A stretch of DNA of 60,340 bases from JABDLF01 sp041609715 (GCA_041609715.1 JBFIQI010000002.1:1-60340); one strand, 5' to 3'; shown: positions 1-8,407, counted from the first letter of the stretch. A program made the numbers and translations. Notes: a model not told the origin generated them from the sequence alone.

Positions 1-2
1 AG

Positions 3-278
3 GATCTGGGGCACAACTGGTTGCGGGTAACTTTGCGAGGCAAGCCGCCCAACACTTCTGCCATTGGTGCCAGGGTCGAATTGCAGGCGGCTGAGAGCAG
101 GCAGTTGCGGGTCGTGAATCCGTCACGCAGCTACCTTTCCCAGGTGGAGCTGCCCGTCACCTTTGGCCTTGGCGATTATCAGGGCCCGCTGCTTATTACC
201 GTTTCGTGGCCGGGTGGCGAGCAGAGTCGCCATGAAGTGCCGCCGGGTCAGCAGCGGCTTGCCATCAGCCAGCCCTGA
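3..278 (+). CDS. ASPIC/UnbV domain protein, C-terminal fragment (5' end outside window)
   Basis: The open frame runs in from the left edge (reading begins DLGHNWLRVTL) and ends with TGA at 276-278. The visible part matches the ASPIC/UnbV module: a HNWLRV opening, an AIGARVEL stretch, then SRSYLSQVELPVTFGLG. This module sits at the C-terminus of large secreted or surface beta-propeller (FG-GAP/VCBS) proteins such as the CRTAC1 family. Its molecular function is unclear, with an adhesion-type role inferred from domain company. The upstream propeller repeats cannot be seen, so the full architecture is unknown. The gene converges on the NeuC-type epimerase gene, whose stop codon abuts it. Confidence 0.75.
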   Translation, partial: DLGHNWLRVTLRGKPPNTSAIGARVELQAAESRQLRVVNPSRSYLSQVELPVTFGLGDYQGPLLITVSWPGGEQSRHEVPPGQQRLAISQP

Positions 279-1442
279 TCAGCCGGAGTCCGGCGCTTGC
301 TTGCGCAGCAACACCCGTGTGGGTGGGGCTGCGCGCAAAACCCTGGCAATACGCTCGGCGGCATGGCCGTCACCGTAGGGATTGTCGACGCCCCGCTCCT
401 GCAACTCGCGCCTGAATTTCAGAGAAGACGCCAGCGTCACGGCCTGCAATATCGCGTCCCTGTCGGGCTCCGCATCGACGATGTTGGCGGCTCGTTCTCT
501 GCCCGCCTGGCGCTGCCCTATGTTCACGGTGGGCAGTTGCAGTGCCGGTGTCTCCATGATGCCGCTGCTGGAGTTGCCCAGCATCAGATCGGCTTCACGC
601 AGCAGGGCCCAGAATGCCAGGTGTGGCAGGTTGACGAACACATGGGCATCGGCGTGCTCGTTGCAAAAGACCCGGGCGCGCCTGATCAGCTCACGGGAGC
701 CGGCATCAGCGTTGGGGAAGCAAAACAGCAATTGCCGGGGCATCGCCGCCAACGCCGAGTAGACGGCGTCTGCTTCACACAGCGTATCCCTGGCCAGGGT
801 GACCGGGTGGTAAGAGACAACTACGGCCTCGGGCGCCAGCGAGATGCCCATCAGCGCTTCCAGTTCCTGGCGGCTTGGCAGCTTGCTTTTCTGCAGATGA
901 TCCAGTGATGGTGCGCCGGTGCAATGCACTCGCCAGGGTGCTTCGCCCATGGCGATTACCCGTTCGGTTGCCTGGCGCGTCGGTGTGAAATGCAAATGCG
1001 CGAGCTTGGTGATGGCATTGCGAACGGCGTCATCGATGGCGCCTGCGCTGACCTCGCCGCCCTCGATATGTGCCATGGGAATCCTCAGCGCGCAGGCTAT
1101 TGCCGCCGGCGCCAGCAATTCGTAACGGTCTGCGATCAGCAACAGTATGTCGGGGCGTAGGCGTGCGAGTACGTCGGTAAAGCCGGCGGCGGCGTTGGCG
1201 ATGGTGCGCGCCATGTCGGTGTCGGTATCACCGTCCGCCAGGCAGGGGACGGTCTCGTGCACCCTGAAGCCTTCGGCACGAATTTGTTCGATGGTATTTC
1301 CGTACTGCTCCGCGAGATGGGCGCCGGTGACAATCAGGCGTAAATCAATATCCGGTGTGTCCCGCAGCGCCCGCAGCGGCCAGTAGAGGTGTCCGTAATC
1401 GGCGCGCGAGGTGCTGACGACAGCGATGCGACGGGCTGACAT
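279..1442 (-). CDS. neuC: UDP-N-acetylglucosamine 2-epimerase, hydrolysing (NeuC-like)
   Basis: 387 aa, the usual length for the hydrolysing UDP-GlcNAc 2-epimerases, which release UDP and form ManNAc or a related sugar for sialic, legionaminic or other nonulosonic acids. Visible signatures are an N-terminal TSRADYGHL (residues 11-19), ADRYE (104-108), HIEGGEVSAGAIDD (125-138) followed by NAITKLAHLHF, and a late LGNSSSGIMETP segment typical of the GT-B-like epimerase fold. No neuB or cytidylyltransferase gene is nearby, so the exact sugar nucleotide and end product are not determined. It lies 21 nt downstream of the YihY gene on the same strand and could be cotranscribed with it. Confidence 0.85.
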   Translation of the reverse strand: MSARRIAVVSTSRADYGHLYWPLRALRDTPDIDLRLIVTGAHLAEQYGNTIEQIRAEGFRVHETVPCLADGDTDTDMARTIANAAAGFTDVLARLRPDILLLIADRYELLAPAAIACALRIPMAHIEGGEVSAGAIDDAVRNAITKLAHLHFTPTRQATERVIAMGEAPWRVHCTGAPSLDHLQKSKLPSRQELEALMGISLAPEAVVVSYHPVTLARDTLCEADAVYSALAAMPRQLLFCFPNADAGSRELIRRARVFCNEHADAHVFVNLPHLAFWALLREADLMLGNSSSGIMETPALQLPTVNIGQRQAGRERAANIVDAEPDRDAILQAVTLASSLKFRRELQERGVDNPYGDGHAAERIARVLRAAPPTRVLLRKQAPDSG

Positions 1443-1463
1443 GGCGGCTGCTTCTGGCGTCTG

Positions 1464-2777
1464 TCAGTCGCCAGCGGGGGCTACCAGATCTCGCAGGCTG
1501 CGATCGCCGACGGCATCCACGATGGCACGATCTATGGTGCTGCAAAGGGCTTCCACGGCCTGTGCACTGAGGCCGATGCCGCCGTGGGCGGCGTCAGGAG
1601 CATGCCGCACTGCCAGGATGATGTCGTTCACCTTGATACTTTGCAGGTCGCGTCCGGGCAACAGCGTTTCATCCTCGCCCTCGATCAATAGACCGCTGCT
1701 TTGCAGCGAATTGGTCACGTACCAAAGCGCATCGCCGGGCAGCCCGATGCGCGCCGACAGGGTATTGGCCGTCCACCGGCGCTGGCCCTTGCTGAAATCC
1801 TCGCCCACCAGGTACATCACCAGCAACGCCAGTTCTTCGCGCAGCCGATTGCTTAAATAAATGCGCGCATGTCCCGAACGGAGGAATTGCGGGTTCTGAT
1901 GGTAGAAACTGATTTGCGCGCCCAATAGCAGTATCAGCCAGTTGAGGTACAGGAGAATCATGAACAGGACCAGCACCGCGAAGCCGGAATAAATGGCGTC
2001 GTAGCGCGTGGTGGAGGCTGCAAAGCTGGAAAACAGGAAATGCGCACTTGACCAGAGCACGCCAGCGACCGTGGCACCCGCGAGGGCAGAACGAAATTGC
2101 ACTCGGGTATTGGGAATAAAGGTGTAAATGAACACAAAGGCGCTGATGACCAGCAAGAATGGAATCAGTTTGCCCATCAGCAGCAAGGTCGTGCCGAAGG
2201 GCTCGATCTCGACAAGCTTCTGCACCAGGGTATGGCTGCTGATGGAGGCGATGATTCCCAGGGCCGTGAAAATGAGCACGGGTCCCACGAGAATAACCGA
2301 TATGTATGCCGACAATCGGGTGGCAAAATTCGTCGAGGGACGCACGCGCCAGATGTGATTAAAACCGTCCTCGATCTTGCGCACCAGAGAAATGACCATG
2401 TACAGCAGGAACGCCAGGCCCACGGAACCGAGCACATCGACGCGCACGTTGTCCACAAAAGTCACCAGATTGCGCGCCAGTTCCTCGCCCTTGGGTCCCA
2501 GTGGCTCGGCCATTCGATACAGCAGAGGTTCAACCTGCCGGTGCACACCGAAGCCCTTGAGCACGGAAAAACTCAATGCAATAAGGGGTACCAGCGATAA
2601 CAGCGTGGTGTAAACCAGGCTCATTGCACGCAAGGTGAGCTGGCCGTCGAGTACATCGCGCACCAGTGCGACCACGTAACGACCGGTTCGCACAGCCCAG
2701 CTCAGTGGCAGCGGCGCGCCTTCCAGCCGTGTGTTCCAGATCAGAGTCTCGAAACGCGCGTAGAGATTTGCCAGCAT
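1464..2777 (-). CDS. YihY/RbnBN family inner-membrane protein
   Basis: 437 aa from the chosen ATG (MLANLYARF). The frame extends 33 codons further upstream, but AGAGGA lies at proper spacing before this ATG and the upstream residues do not look like a start of this family. About six hydrophobic segments are visible, e.g. LVYTTLLSLVPLIALSFSVL and VLVLFMILLYLNWLILLLGA, and the family sequence NFATRLSAYISVILVGPVLI is present. The roughly 130-residue cytoplasmic tail resembles the winged-helix-like C-terminus of longer members. Relatives were once called ribonuclease BN, but that assignment was withdrawn; function is unknown. It is divergent from the BtuF-like gene. Confidence 0.85.
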   Translation of the reverse strand: MLANLYARFETLIWNTRLEGAPLPLSWAVRTGRYVVALVRDVLDGQLTLRAMSLVYTTLLSLVPLIALSFSVLKGFGVHRQVEPLLYRMAEPLGPKGEELARNLVTFVDNVRVDVLGSVGLAFLLYMVISLVRKIEDGFNHIWRVRPSTNFATRLSAYISVILVGPVLIFTALGIIASISSHTLVQKLVEIEPFGTTLLLMGKLIPFLLVISAFVFIYTFIPNTRVQFRSALAGATVAGVLWSSAHFLFSSFAASTTRYDAIYSGFAVLVLFMILLYLNWLILLLGAQISFYHQNPQFLRSGHARIYLSNRLREELALLVMYLVGEDFSKGQRRWTANTLSARIGLPGDALWYVTNSLQSSGLLIEGEDETLLPGRDLQSIKVNDIILAVRHAPDAAHGGIGLSAQAVEALCSTIDRAIVDAVGDRSLRDLVAPAGD

Positions 2778-2864
2778 CTTGATAATCCTCTGTGGACAAG
2801 GGTTACACGGGCAGTCCGGGCCCGCAAGCTTCGGGTAGCTGCTTCGCCGCGTTAAGCTTGGGAC

Positions 2865-3668
2865 ATGCCGAGCCAATATCCGGAAAGAATCGTATGCCTC
2901 ACGGAGGAGACGACCGAAACGCTGTACCTGTTGGGGGAAGAGCGGCGCCTGGTGGGCATATCCGGATTCACCGTGCGTCCGCCACGGGCGCGCAGGGAGA
3001 AGCCCCGGGTATCTGCTTTCACCAGTGCGCGCTTCGACAAAATCATGGCGCTGGAGCCGGATCTGGTACTCGGGTTTTCAGATCTGCAGGCTGACATAGC
3101 GGCCGAACTGGTCAGGCGAGGCGTGGCAGTGCATGTGTTTAATCACCGCAGCGTGGCTGGCATCCTGCGCATGATTCGAATGCTGGCGGGCATGGTGGGT
3201 GCCAGTGATCGTGGCGAAGTGCTGGCCACCGGACTGGAGGAACGGGTTGAGGGCATGCGTGCGGCTGACAGTGCCAACCGGATCAGGCCGCTGGTGTATT
3301 TCGAGGAGTGGGATAGCCCGCAGATTTCGGCGATTCGCTGGGTATCGGAGTTAATTGCCATTGCCGGTGGTCGGGATTGCTTCGAGGAACTGTCCCGGCA
3401 ACCGCTGGGCAAACAGCGCATCATCGCCGATCCTGACGAAGTGGTGCGGCGGGCGCCGGACATCATCATCGGATCGTGGTGCGGCAAGAAATTTCGGCCA
3501 GAAAAAGTTGCAGCACGACCGGGCTGGCAAGCCATACCGGCCGTGCGTAACGGCGAGCTTCATGAAATCAAATCGGCGCTGATCCTGCAGCCCGGGCCCG
3601 CGGCATTGACCGATGGCCTCGACAGTCTTGCAGGTATTATCAGCGACTGGCGGAGGCGGGCAGACTGA
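2865..3668 (+). CDS. BtuF-like cobalamin/siderophore-binding protein lacking a signal peptide
   Basis: 267 aa. The fold is that of ABC-transporter periplasmic binding proteins of the BtuF/FhuD type: PERIVCLTEETTETLYLLGE at the start, KIMALEPDLVLGFSDLQ, a long linking helix (SVAGILRMIRMLAG), and a second lobe with EEWDSPQISAIRWVSELI and RRAPDIIIGSWCGKK. The protein begins directly with the mature fold; no hydrophobic leader is present in the frame. No permease or ATPase gene adjoins it. Similar signal-less proteins exist in proteobacteria, often annotated as cobalamin-binding. Ligand is unproven. It ends 3 nt from the end of the convergent purC gene. Confidence 0.75.
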   Translation: MPSQYPERIVCLTEETTETLYLLGEERRLVGISGFTVRPPRARREKPRVSAFTSARFDKIMALEPDLVLGFSDLQADIAAELVRRGVAVHVFNHRSVAGILRMIRMLAGMVGASDRGEVLATGLEERVEGMRAADSANRIRPLVYFEEWDSPQISAIRWVSELIAIAGGRDCFEELSRQPLGKQRIIADPDEVVRRAPDIIIGSWCGKKFRPEKVAARPGWQAIPAVRNGELHEIKSALILQPGPAALTDGLDSLAGIISDWRRRAD

Positions 3669-3671
3669 TTA

Positions 3672-4571
3672 TCAGGTGGTCAGCAGGCGCAGAGCCTCGC
3701 GATACTTTTCGCTGGTTCGGGTGAGAATCTCCTCTGGCAAACGGGGTCCCGGCGGGCGCTTGTCCCAGTCGAGGGTTTCCAGGTAGTCGCGCACGAACTG
3801 CTTGTCGAAGCTGGGTGGACTGATACCTTCGCGATAAGAGTCGGCGGGCCAGAAACGAGAAGAGTCCGGTGTCAGCGCCTCATCGATCAGAACCAGCCTG
3901 TCATCAGCATCGAGCCCGAATTCGAATTTGGTGTCGGCAATGATAATGCCGCGCTGGCGGGCAAATTCTGCGGCAAATTCATACAACGCCAGAGCGGTAT
4001 CCCGCACCTCTTCGGCGCGCTCCTTGCCCAGCAGCTCGCAGGTATCTTCAAAGCTGATGTTCTCGTCGTGTTCGCCCACCTCAGCCTTGCTGGAAGGCGT
4101 GTACAGGGCCTGCGGCAGTTTCTGGGCCAGTTTGAGGCCCTCGGGCAGGGGAATCCCGCAGACCTCGCCGCTGGCCTGGTAATCCTTCCAGCCGGAGCCA
4201 ATCAGGTATCCGCGCACCACGGCTTCCACGGGCAGCGCCCGCAGGCGCTTGACGACCATGCCGCGACCCGCCACCTGGGCCCGTTCCCCGGGATCTGGCA
4301 GCACATTTTCCAGGCTGAGATCAGCCAGGTGGTTGGGCACGATTTGAGTTGTCCTGGCAAACCAGAAGCGGGAAATTTCATTGAGTATTTCACCCTTGCC
4401 GGGAATCGGGTCGGGAAGGATGACATCGAAAGCTGACAGTCGGTCGCTGGTGACAATCAGCATGTGCTCATCATCGATGGCATAAATGTCACGCACCTTG
4501 CCGCTGTGCAGGCGTTTCAGACTTTGCAGGTCAGATTTGTAAAGCGCTTTGGGAGGTGAATCTACAGTCAT
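3672..4571 (-). CDS. purC: Phosphoribosylaminoimidazole-succinocarboxamide synthase (SAICAR synthetase)
   Basis: 299 aa, the longer Ade1-like form rather than the roughly 240-aa enteric form. It joins aspartate to CAIR with ATP in de novo purine synthesis. Diagnostic segments are HSGKVRDIY (residues 22-30), SDRLSAFDV (42-50), the central EAVVRGYLIGSGWKDY and ADTKFEFG, followed by LIDEALTPDSSRFW. It starts 31 nt after the stop of the uncharacterised gene upstream on the same strand, so the two are probably cotranscribed. Confidence 0.95.
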   Translation of the reverse strand: MTVDSPPKALYKSDLQSLKRLHSGKVRDIYAIDDEHMLIVTSDRLSAFDVILPDPIPGKGEILNEISRFWFARTTQIVPNHLADLSLENVLPDPGERAQVAGRGMVVKRLRALPVEAVVRGYLIGSGWKDYQASGEVCGIPLPEGLKLAQKLPQALYTPSSKAEVGEHDENISFEDTCELLGKERAEEVRDTALALYEFAAEFARQRGIIIADTKFEFGLDADDRLVLIDEALTPDSSRFWPADSYREGISPPSFDKQFVRDYLETLDWDKRPPGPRLPEEILTRTSEKYREALRLLTT

Positions 4572-4602
4572 TTTGATTCCATTGTTGATTTACGAATAAT
4601 AC

Positions 4603-5079
4603 TCAGTGTTGAACCCGGTCGGCATCCGGATCAATTTCCCGGGGCATGCTTTCCGGGTCCTCGAGCAGTTCCTTGAATCGTTCGGCGGCCTGCGCATCCT
4701 TGTCGATAAACATGCGCCGTACCGTGTCAGCGCCAGCGCGCATGGTATTGTGCGCGTAAACGTCGTCAACGCGATCAACCATCAGGACAAATGAGCGGAT
4801 TTTCTGCTTGCTGCCGGGTTCCAGGAAGCTCATGGCCTGGGAAAGCGCCGACAATTTCTGCTCGCGGCTCAGAGGCCTGGCCGGGCGCAGATTGTCTCCC
4901 AGCCACAGGATCGCGCCGAAAACAAAAAACAGGTAATAGTTGTGAATAACGGGATCATCGAAAGTCTCCGCCGGCACCGGGCTCGCGCAGGCCACGCCGA
5001 ACTGGAAGGCCTGTTCAGCCACCTTGGCGATAAGCTCGGCGTCCGCTGCGCTGGCGGTCGTGTCACTGCTGTCGGCCAT
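4603..5079 (-). CDS. Uncharacterised protein upstream of purC
   Basis: 158 aa from the ATG of MADSSDTTASAADAEL, preceded by AGGA. A further in-frame ATG 15 codons upstream is less likely because it would intrude toward the djlA start region. I do not recognise the family. One short hydrophobic stretch, HNYYLFFVFGAILWLGDNL, could be a membrane-associated helix; the rest is charged and predicted mostly helical, ending in an acidic tail (EDPESMPREIDPDADRVQH). No Cys motif or nucleotide-binding motif is seen. The close spacing to purC suggests coexpression but gives no function. Confidence 0.6.
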   Translation of the reverse strand: MADSSDTTASAADAELIAKVAEQAFQFGVACASPVPAETFDDPVIHNYYLFFVFGAILWLGDNLRPARPLSREQKLSALSQAMSFLEPGSKQKIRSFVLMVDRVDDVYAHNTMRAGADTVRRMFIDKDAQAAERFKELLEDPESMPREIDPDADRVQH

Positions 5080-5165
5080 GCCGGGGATCCTGTATGGGTG
5101 CTCGTGGGCCGGGAATTCTGGCAACCGGGTCGGGCCGCCGTCAAGGCGTAGCAGGAGAATATGAC

Positions 5166-5969
5166 TTGATTCACGGCTGGACGGGAAAAATCATCGGCGC
5201 ATTCCTGGGCTATATCCTGGGACGAACGCTGGGTGCGCTGCTGGGCCTGATACTGGGCCATCAATTCGATCGCGGATTCCAGAGCTGGGGTCGGCGAGGG
5301 CTGTTCGGGAGCTCGGCCCGCGGCGGCGCCCGGGACCGCACCGTGTTCTTCCGCGCCGCTTTTTCGGTGATGGGTCATCTTGCCAAGGCCGACGGGCGCG
5401 TGTCCGAGCAGGAAATTCAACTTGCCCGCAGCGTCATGTATCACATGCGCCTCAGTCCCGAGCAGGTCAAGGAGGCGATCCAGCTGTTCACGGTGGGCAA
5501 GGCGCCCGGTTTTCCGCTCCGGGAAACCCTGCAGGAGCTGCGTCGCGCAGCAGGGTTCGACCGTGCGCTCATCACCGCATTCATGGAATTGCAGGTGCAG
5601 GCAGCGGCAGCGGACGGGCATATCTCCAGCGCGCGCCGGCAGGTGCTGTGGGAGATCTGCCAGCATCTGGGCGTGTCGCGAGTAGAGCTCGCGCAGATAG
5701 AAGCCCTGATTTTCGCCCAGCGCCATGGACCGCGTGCGGCCCAGGAAAGCAGTTCGGGACTGCGCCAGGCCTACCAGATACTGGGGGTGGCCCCCGAGGC
5801 CAGCGACAAAGCGGTAAAACTGGCGTACCGTCGACTCATGAACCAGCACCACCCCGACAAGCTGATTGCCCGCGGTTTGCCGGAGGAAATGATGCAGGAT
5901 TCCAAAGAGAAAATTCGCGAAATCCGCGCCGCTTATGATGCTGTCAAAGCCAGCCGCCGCCTCAAATGA
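5166..5969 (+). CDS. djlA: Co-chaperone DjlA (membrane-anchored DnaJ-like protein)
   Basis: 267 aa from a TTG start at 5166, chosen because AGGAGA lies 7 nt upstream and the family begins with a short cytoplasmic residue run before the membrane helix. Order of parts: an N-terminal Gly-rich transmembrane segment (IIGAFLGYILGRTLGALLGL), a central TerB-like helical domain (FFRAAFSVMGHLAKADGRVS), and a C-terminal J domain with AYQILGV, the HPD tripeptide in NQHHPDKL, and KIREIRAAYD. DjlA stimulates DnaK ATPase at the inner membrane and is linked to envelope stress. It is divergent from the purC-side gene. Confidence 0.93.
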   Translation: MIHGWTGKIIGAFLGYILGRTLGALLGLILGHQFDRGFQSWGRRGLFGSSARGGARDRTVFFRAAFSVMGHLAKADGRVSEQEIQLARSVMYHMRLSPEQVKEAIQLFTVGKAPGFPLRETLQELRRAAGFDRALITAFMELQVQAAAADGHISSARRQVLWEICQHLGVSRVELAQIEALIFAQRHGPRAAQESSSGLRQAYQILGVAPEASDKAVKLAYRRLMNQHHPDKLIARGLPEEMMQDSKEKIREIRAAYDAVKASRRLK

Positions 5970-6033
5970 GCCGGCTGCAAATGCCTGCGCCTTGGGTTAA
6001 AGTCGGACCCGCCCGAGCTGCCGGAGATTCCGC

Positions 6034-6708
6034 ATGACCGACTACAGGATCGCGCCTTCCATTTTGTCAGCGGACTTCGCGCGTCTCGGCGAAGAGGTCG
6101 ATTCGGTGCTGGCCGCCGGCGCCGATTTTGTCCATTTCGACGTCATGGACAACCATTACGTACCCAACCTGACCATCGGGCCCCTGGTCTGCACGGCGTT
6201 GCGCGAGCATGGCGTAACAGCACCCATTGACGTTCATTTGATGGTCAAGCCGGTGGATCGGATCATTCCCGATTTCGCCGCGGCGGGCGCCACCTACATC
6301 ACCTTCCATCCTGAGGCCAGCGAACATGTCGATCGATCCCTGCAGTTGATTCGGGACCAGGGCTGCAAAGCGGGCCTGGTATTTAATCCGGCGACGCCGC
6401 TGGCGTGGCTGGATCACGTTATCGACCGCCTGGATATGATTCTGATCATGTCGGTGAACCCGGGATTCGGCGGTCAGGCTTTCATCCCCGGGGCGCTGGA
6501 CAAGCTGCGCGACGCGCGGGCCCGCATCGCAGCCAGTGGCCGGGATATCCGTCTGGAAGTGGACGGCGGGATCAAGGTGGATAACATTGGCGAGGCAGCG
6601 GCCGCAGGGGCCGACACATTTGTCGCCGGCTCCGCAATTTTCAATACCGAAGATTATGCTGCGACGATCGCGGCAATGCGCGAGCAGCTGGCGGCCGTTA
6701 AACGCTGA
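6034..6708 (+). CDS. rpe: Ribulose-phosphate 3-epimerase
   Basis: 224 aa, family length. It interconverts ribulose-5-phosphate and xylulose-5-phosphate in the pentose phosphate pathway. The TIM-barrel signatures are clear: APSILSADFARLGEEV, HFDVMDNHYVPNLTIGP with the metal-binding His and Asp, DVHLMV, SVNPGFGGQAFIP (phosphate/metal loop) and LEVDGGI. It stands alone between djlA and the convergent crp gene; rpiA, which acts on the same pool, lies about 4 kb away. Confidence 0.96.
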   Translation: MTDYRIAPSILSADFARLGEEVDSVLAAGADFVHFDVMDNHYVPNLTIGPLVCTALREHGVTAPIDVHLMVKPVDRIIPDFAAAGATYITFHPEASEHVDRSLQLIRDQGCKAGLVFNPATPLAWLDHVIDRLDMILIMSVNPGFGGQAFIPGALDKLRDARARIAASGRDIRLEVDGGIKVDNIGEAAAAGADTFVAGSAIFNTEDYAATIAAMREQLAAVKR

Positions 6709-6716
6709 GCGGTGCC

Positions 6717-7391
6717 TTAGCGGGGCGCTGGCGTCAGCTGCATGTTCTCACCCGGGCGAACGTTGTAGATTACAATCGTCTTGCCACTGGCCTGGATCAG
6801 GCCCTGGTTTTCGAGAACCTTGAGGACCCGGCCCGCCATTTCCCGCGAGCAACCAACCAGCCGGCTGAGTTCCTGGCGGCTGACCTTGATCTGCATGCCC
6901 TGCGGATGCGTCATGGCATCCGGTTCACCGCACAGATCGATCAAAGCATGGGCAACGCGCCCGGTAACGTCCACGAAAGCCAGGTCGCTCAGTTTGCGGT
7001 TGGTGCGATCCAGGCGGGTAGCCAGCTGGGTAGCCAGTTCAAATATGAGCCCGGGACTTTCGTTGGCAATCTGGCGGAAACGAGGGTAGGTCATTTCTGC
7101 AAGCTCGCACTCGGTACGCGTCCGCACCCAGGCACTGCGCGTGGGTTTTTCGTAGAACAGACCCATTTCGCCGAAGAATTCACCCTTGTTGAGATAGGCA
7201 AGCACCATTTCGTTGCCGTCTTCGTCTTCGATCATGACTTCGACGGAGCCTTCGACGATAAAGTACAGGATGTCAGGGAGATCACCCGCATGAATCACCG
7301 TCGTTTTGGGAGACACCGTACGAATCCTGCAATAACTCAGAAATCGATTGATGGCAGGAATGTCGGTCAGTTCACGCGTGGACTGGCTCAT
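6717..7391 (-). CDS. vfr: CRP/Vfr-type cAMP-responsive transcription regulator
   Basis: 224 aa from the ATG of MSQSTRELTD, which follows AGGAAG by 7 nt; an in-frame GTG two codons earlier is a weaker choice. The N-terminal cyclic-nucleotide-binding barrel shows GDLPDILYFIVEGSVEV and a phosphate-binding cassette GEFFGEMGLFYEKPTRSAWV with the Glu and Arg-Ser expected for cAMP. The C-terminal helix-turn-helix reads VSRQELSRLVGCSREMAGRV. The sequence resembles Pseudomonas Vfr more than a loosely related Crp-Fnr regulator. It is transcribed in the same direction as coq7, from its own 170-nt upstream region. Confidence 0.88.
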   Translation of the reverse strand: MSQSTRELTDIPAINRFLSYCRIRTVSPKTTVIHAGDLPDILYFIVEGSVEVMIEDEDGNEMVLAYLNKGEFFGEMGLFYEKPTRSAWVRTRTECELAEMTYPRFRQIANESPGLIFELATQLATRLDRTNRKLSDLAFVDVTGRVAHALIDLCGEPDAMTHPQGMQIKVSRQELSRLVGCSREMAGRVLKVLENQGLIQASGKTIVIYNVRPGENMQLTPAPR

Positions 7392-7533
7392 AAACACACT
7401 TCCTCAGGAAGCCTCGAAATCAGGCACAGCGAAGAAGGTATCTTAGACGGCCAGCAAGCTCAAGGGTAAGACTCGCTGGCCGGCGCCAAAAGTGCCTGAT
7501 AAATAAACGAAAGCCACGCGGCATAATGGCCGG

Positions 7534-7551
7534 GCGCAAAGTACTTTGCGC
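7534..7551. repeat. Perfect 18-bp palindrome between coq7 and crp
   Basis: GCGCAAAGTACTTTGCGC is a gap-free inverted repeat in the coq7-crp intergenic region, 11 nt past the coq7 stop codon (minus-strand sense). No T-run follows, so it is not a typical intrinsic terminator; a dimeric regulator site is possible. A second imperfect inverted repeat (GGCCAGC at 7449-7455, GCTGGCC at 7475-7481) lies nearer the crp start. Confidence 0.5.
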
Positions 7552-7562
7552 AACCAGGGTGC

Positions 7563-8207
7563 TCAGATGCGGTAGGCGGTGCGGGTCATCAGGCCCGCGA
7601 CAACGCGCATCAGCCCGCGCACCGGACCGGGCAGTTCTGCGCCACCGGCAGCCTTGGCGGTGTCCCGATGACTGGCCTCGTCAAGTTGCATCTGGCGAAC
7701 GATTTTGCGACTGCGCGAATCTTCCTCGGGAAGCTTGCCAAGATGCTTTTCGAGGTGTTCAACCACCTGCTGCTCGGTTTCTGCCAGAAACCCGAGACTC
7801 CAGCGATCGCCGGCGAGGCCCGCCAATGCGCCAATCGCGAAGGAGCCCGTGTACCACAGTGGATTCAACAGGCTGGGCTGGCTGCCCAGCTCACGGAGCC
7901 GCAGTTCACACCAGGCAAGATGGTCCTGCTCTTCCTGGGCTGCCTCCTCCATCGTGGTTCGCACGTCTTCCAGACGGGCCGTAGCCGCCTGGCCCTGGTA
8001 AAGGGCCTGCGCTGCCACTTCACCGGCATGATTGACCCGCATCAAGCCGGCGGCATGGCGGCGCTCATCGGCAGAAAGCGCGGGCTCCGCAATGTCCCGG
8101 GCCGGGTAGTCTCGCCGCGCGGTGGCCGCAAAACTGGCGCTATGGCGCAGGGCTTTGTCGGCCTCGCTCAGCAAGCGGTCGAGTATCGAGTACTGGCGTG
8201 GGGTCAT
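7563..8207 (-). CDS. coq7: Coq7-type demethoxyubiquinone hydroxylase
   Basis: 214 aa di-iron monooxygenase that adds the C6 hydroxyl of the ubiquinone ring (2-polyprenyl-3-methyl-6-methoxy-1,4-benzoquinone monooxygenase). Iron-ligand motifs are visible in order: MRVNHAGEVAAQALYQGQ, EEQDHLAWC, and the second half ETEQQVVEHLEKHL with DEASHRDTA. The flavoprotein UbiF does this step in E. coli; Coq7 replaces it in Pseudomonas and many other proteobacteria. UbiH and UbiI, for the other two hydroxylations, are encoded at 16.0-18.6 kb. Confidence 0.94.
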   Translation of the reverse strand: MTPRQYSILDRLLSEADKALRHSASFAATARRDYPARDIAEPALSADERRHAAGLMRVNHAGEVAAQALYQGQAATARLEDVRTTMEEAAQEEQDHLAWCELRLRELGSQPSLLNPLWYTGSFAIGALAGLAGDRWSLGFLAETEQQVVEHLEKHLGKLPEEDSRSRKIVRQMQLDEASHRDTAKAAGGAELPGPVRGLMRVVAGLMTRTAYRI

Positions 8208-8309
8208 GATGGTGATTATACCGCTGCAGTCGCAGTTTTAGTCGCAGGATGGCGGCTGGTCAGTACAAGAAATTTTACCTTTGCAGCCGCGGTGCTGCAC
8301 TGAAATCCG

Positions 8310-8384
8310 TATAATGCGCGGCTGATTTCACTTGTAGCCTGTCGCGGACCCATGGAGGGCGTGTCGCTGACAGGCGTTTTTTCT
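8310..8384 (+). promoter_or_regulatory. TATAAT box and terminator-like hairpin in the leader of the DUF481 gene (possible attenuator or short RNA)
   Basis: TATAAT at 8310-8315 is followed by a GC-rich discriminator. About 20 nt on, GCCTGTC (8337-8343) pairs with GACAGGC (8369-8375) and is followed directly by G and six T (8377-8382), the form of an intrinsic terminator. It ends 24 nt before the GTG start at 8408. A transcript of about 60 nt could end here, or the element could attenuate the downstream gene. No good -35 hexamer is seen. Confidence 0.5.
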
Positions 8385-8407
8385 GGATTGAATGGGAGTA
8401 TCAGATA

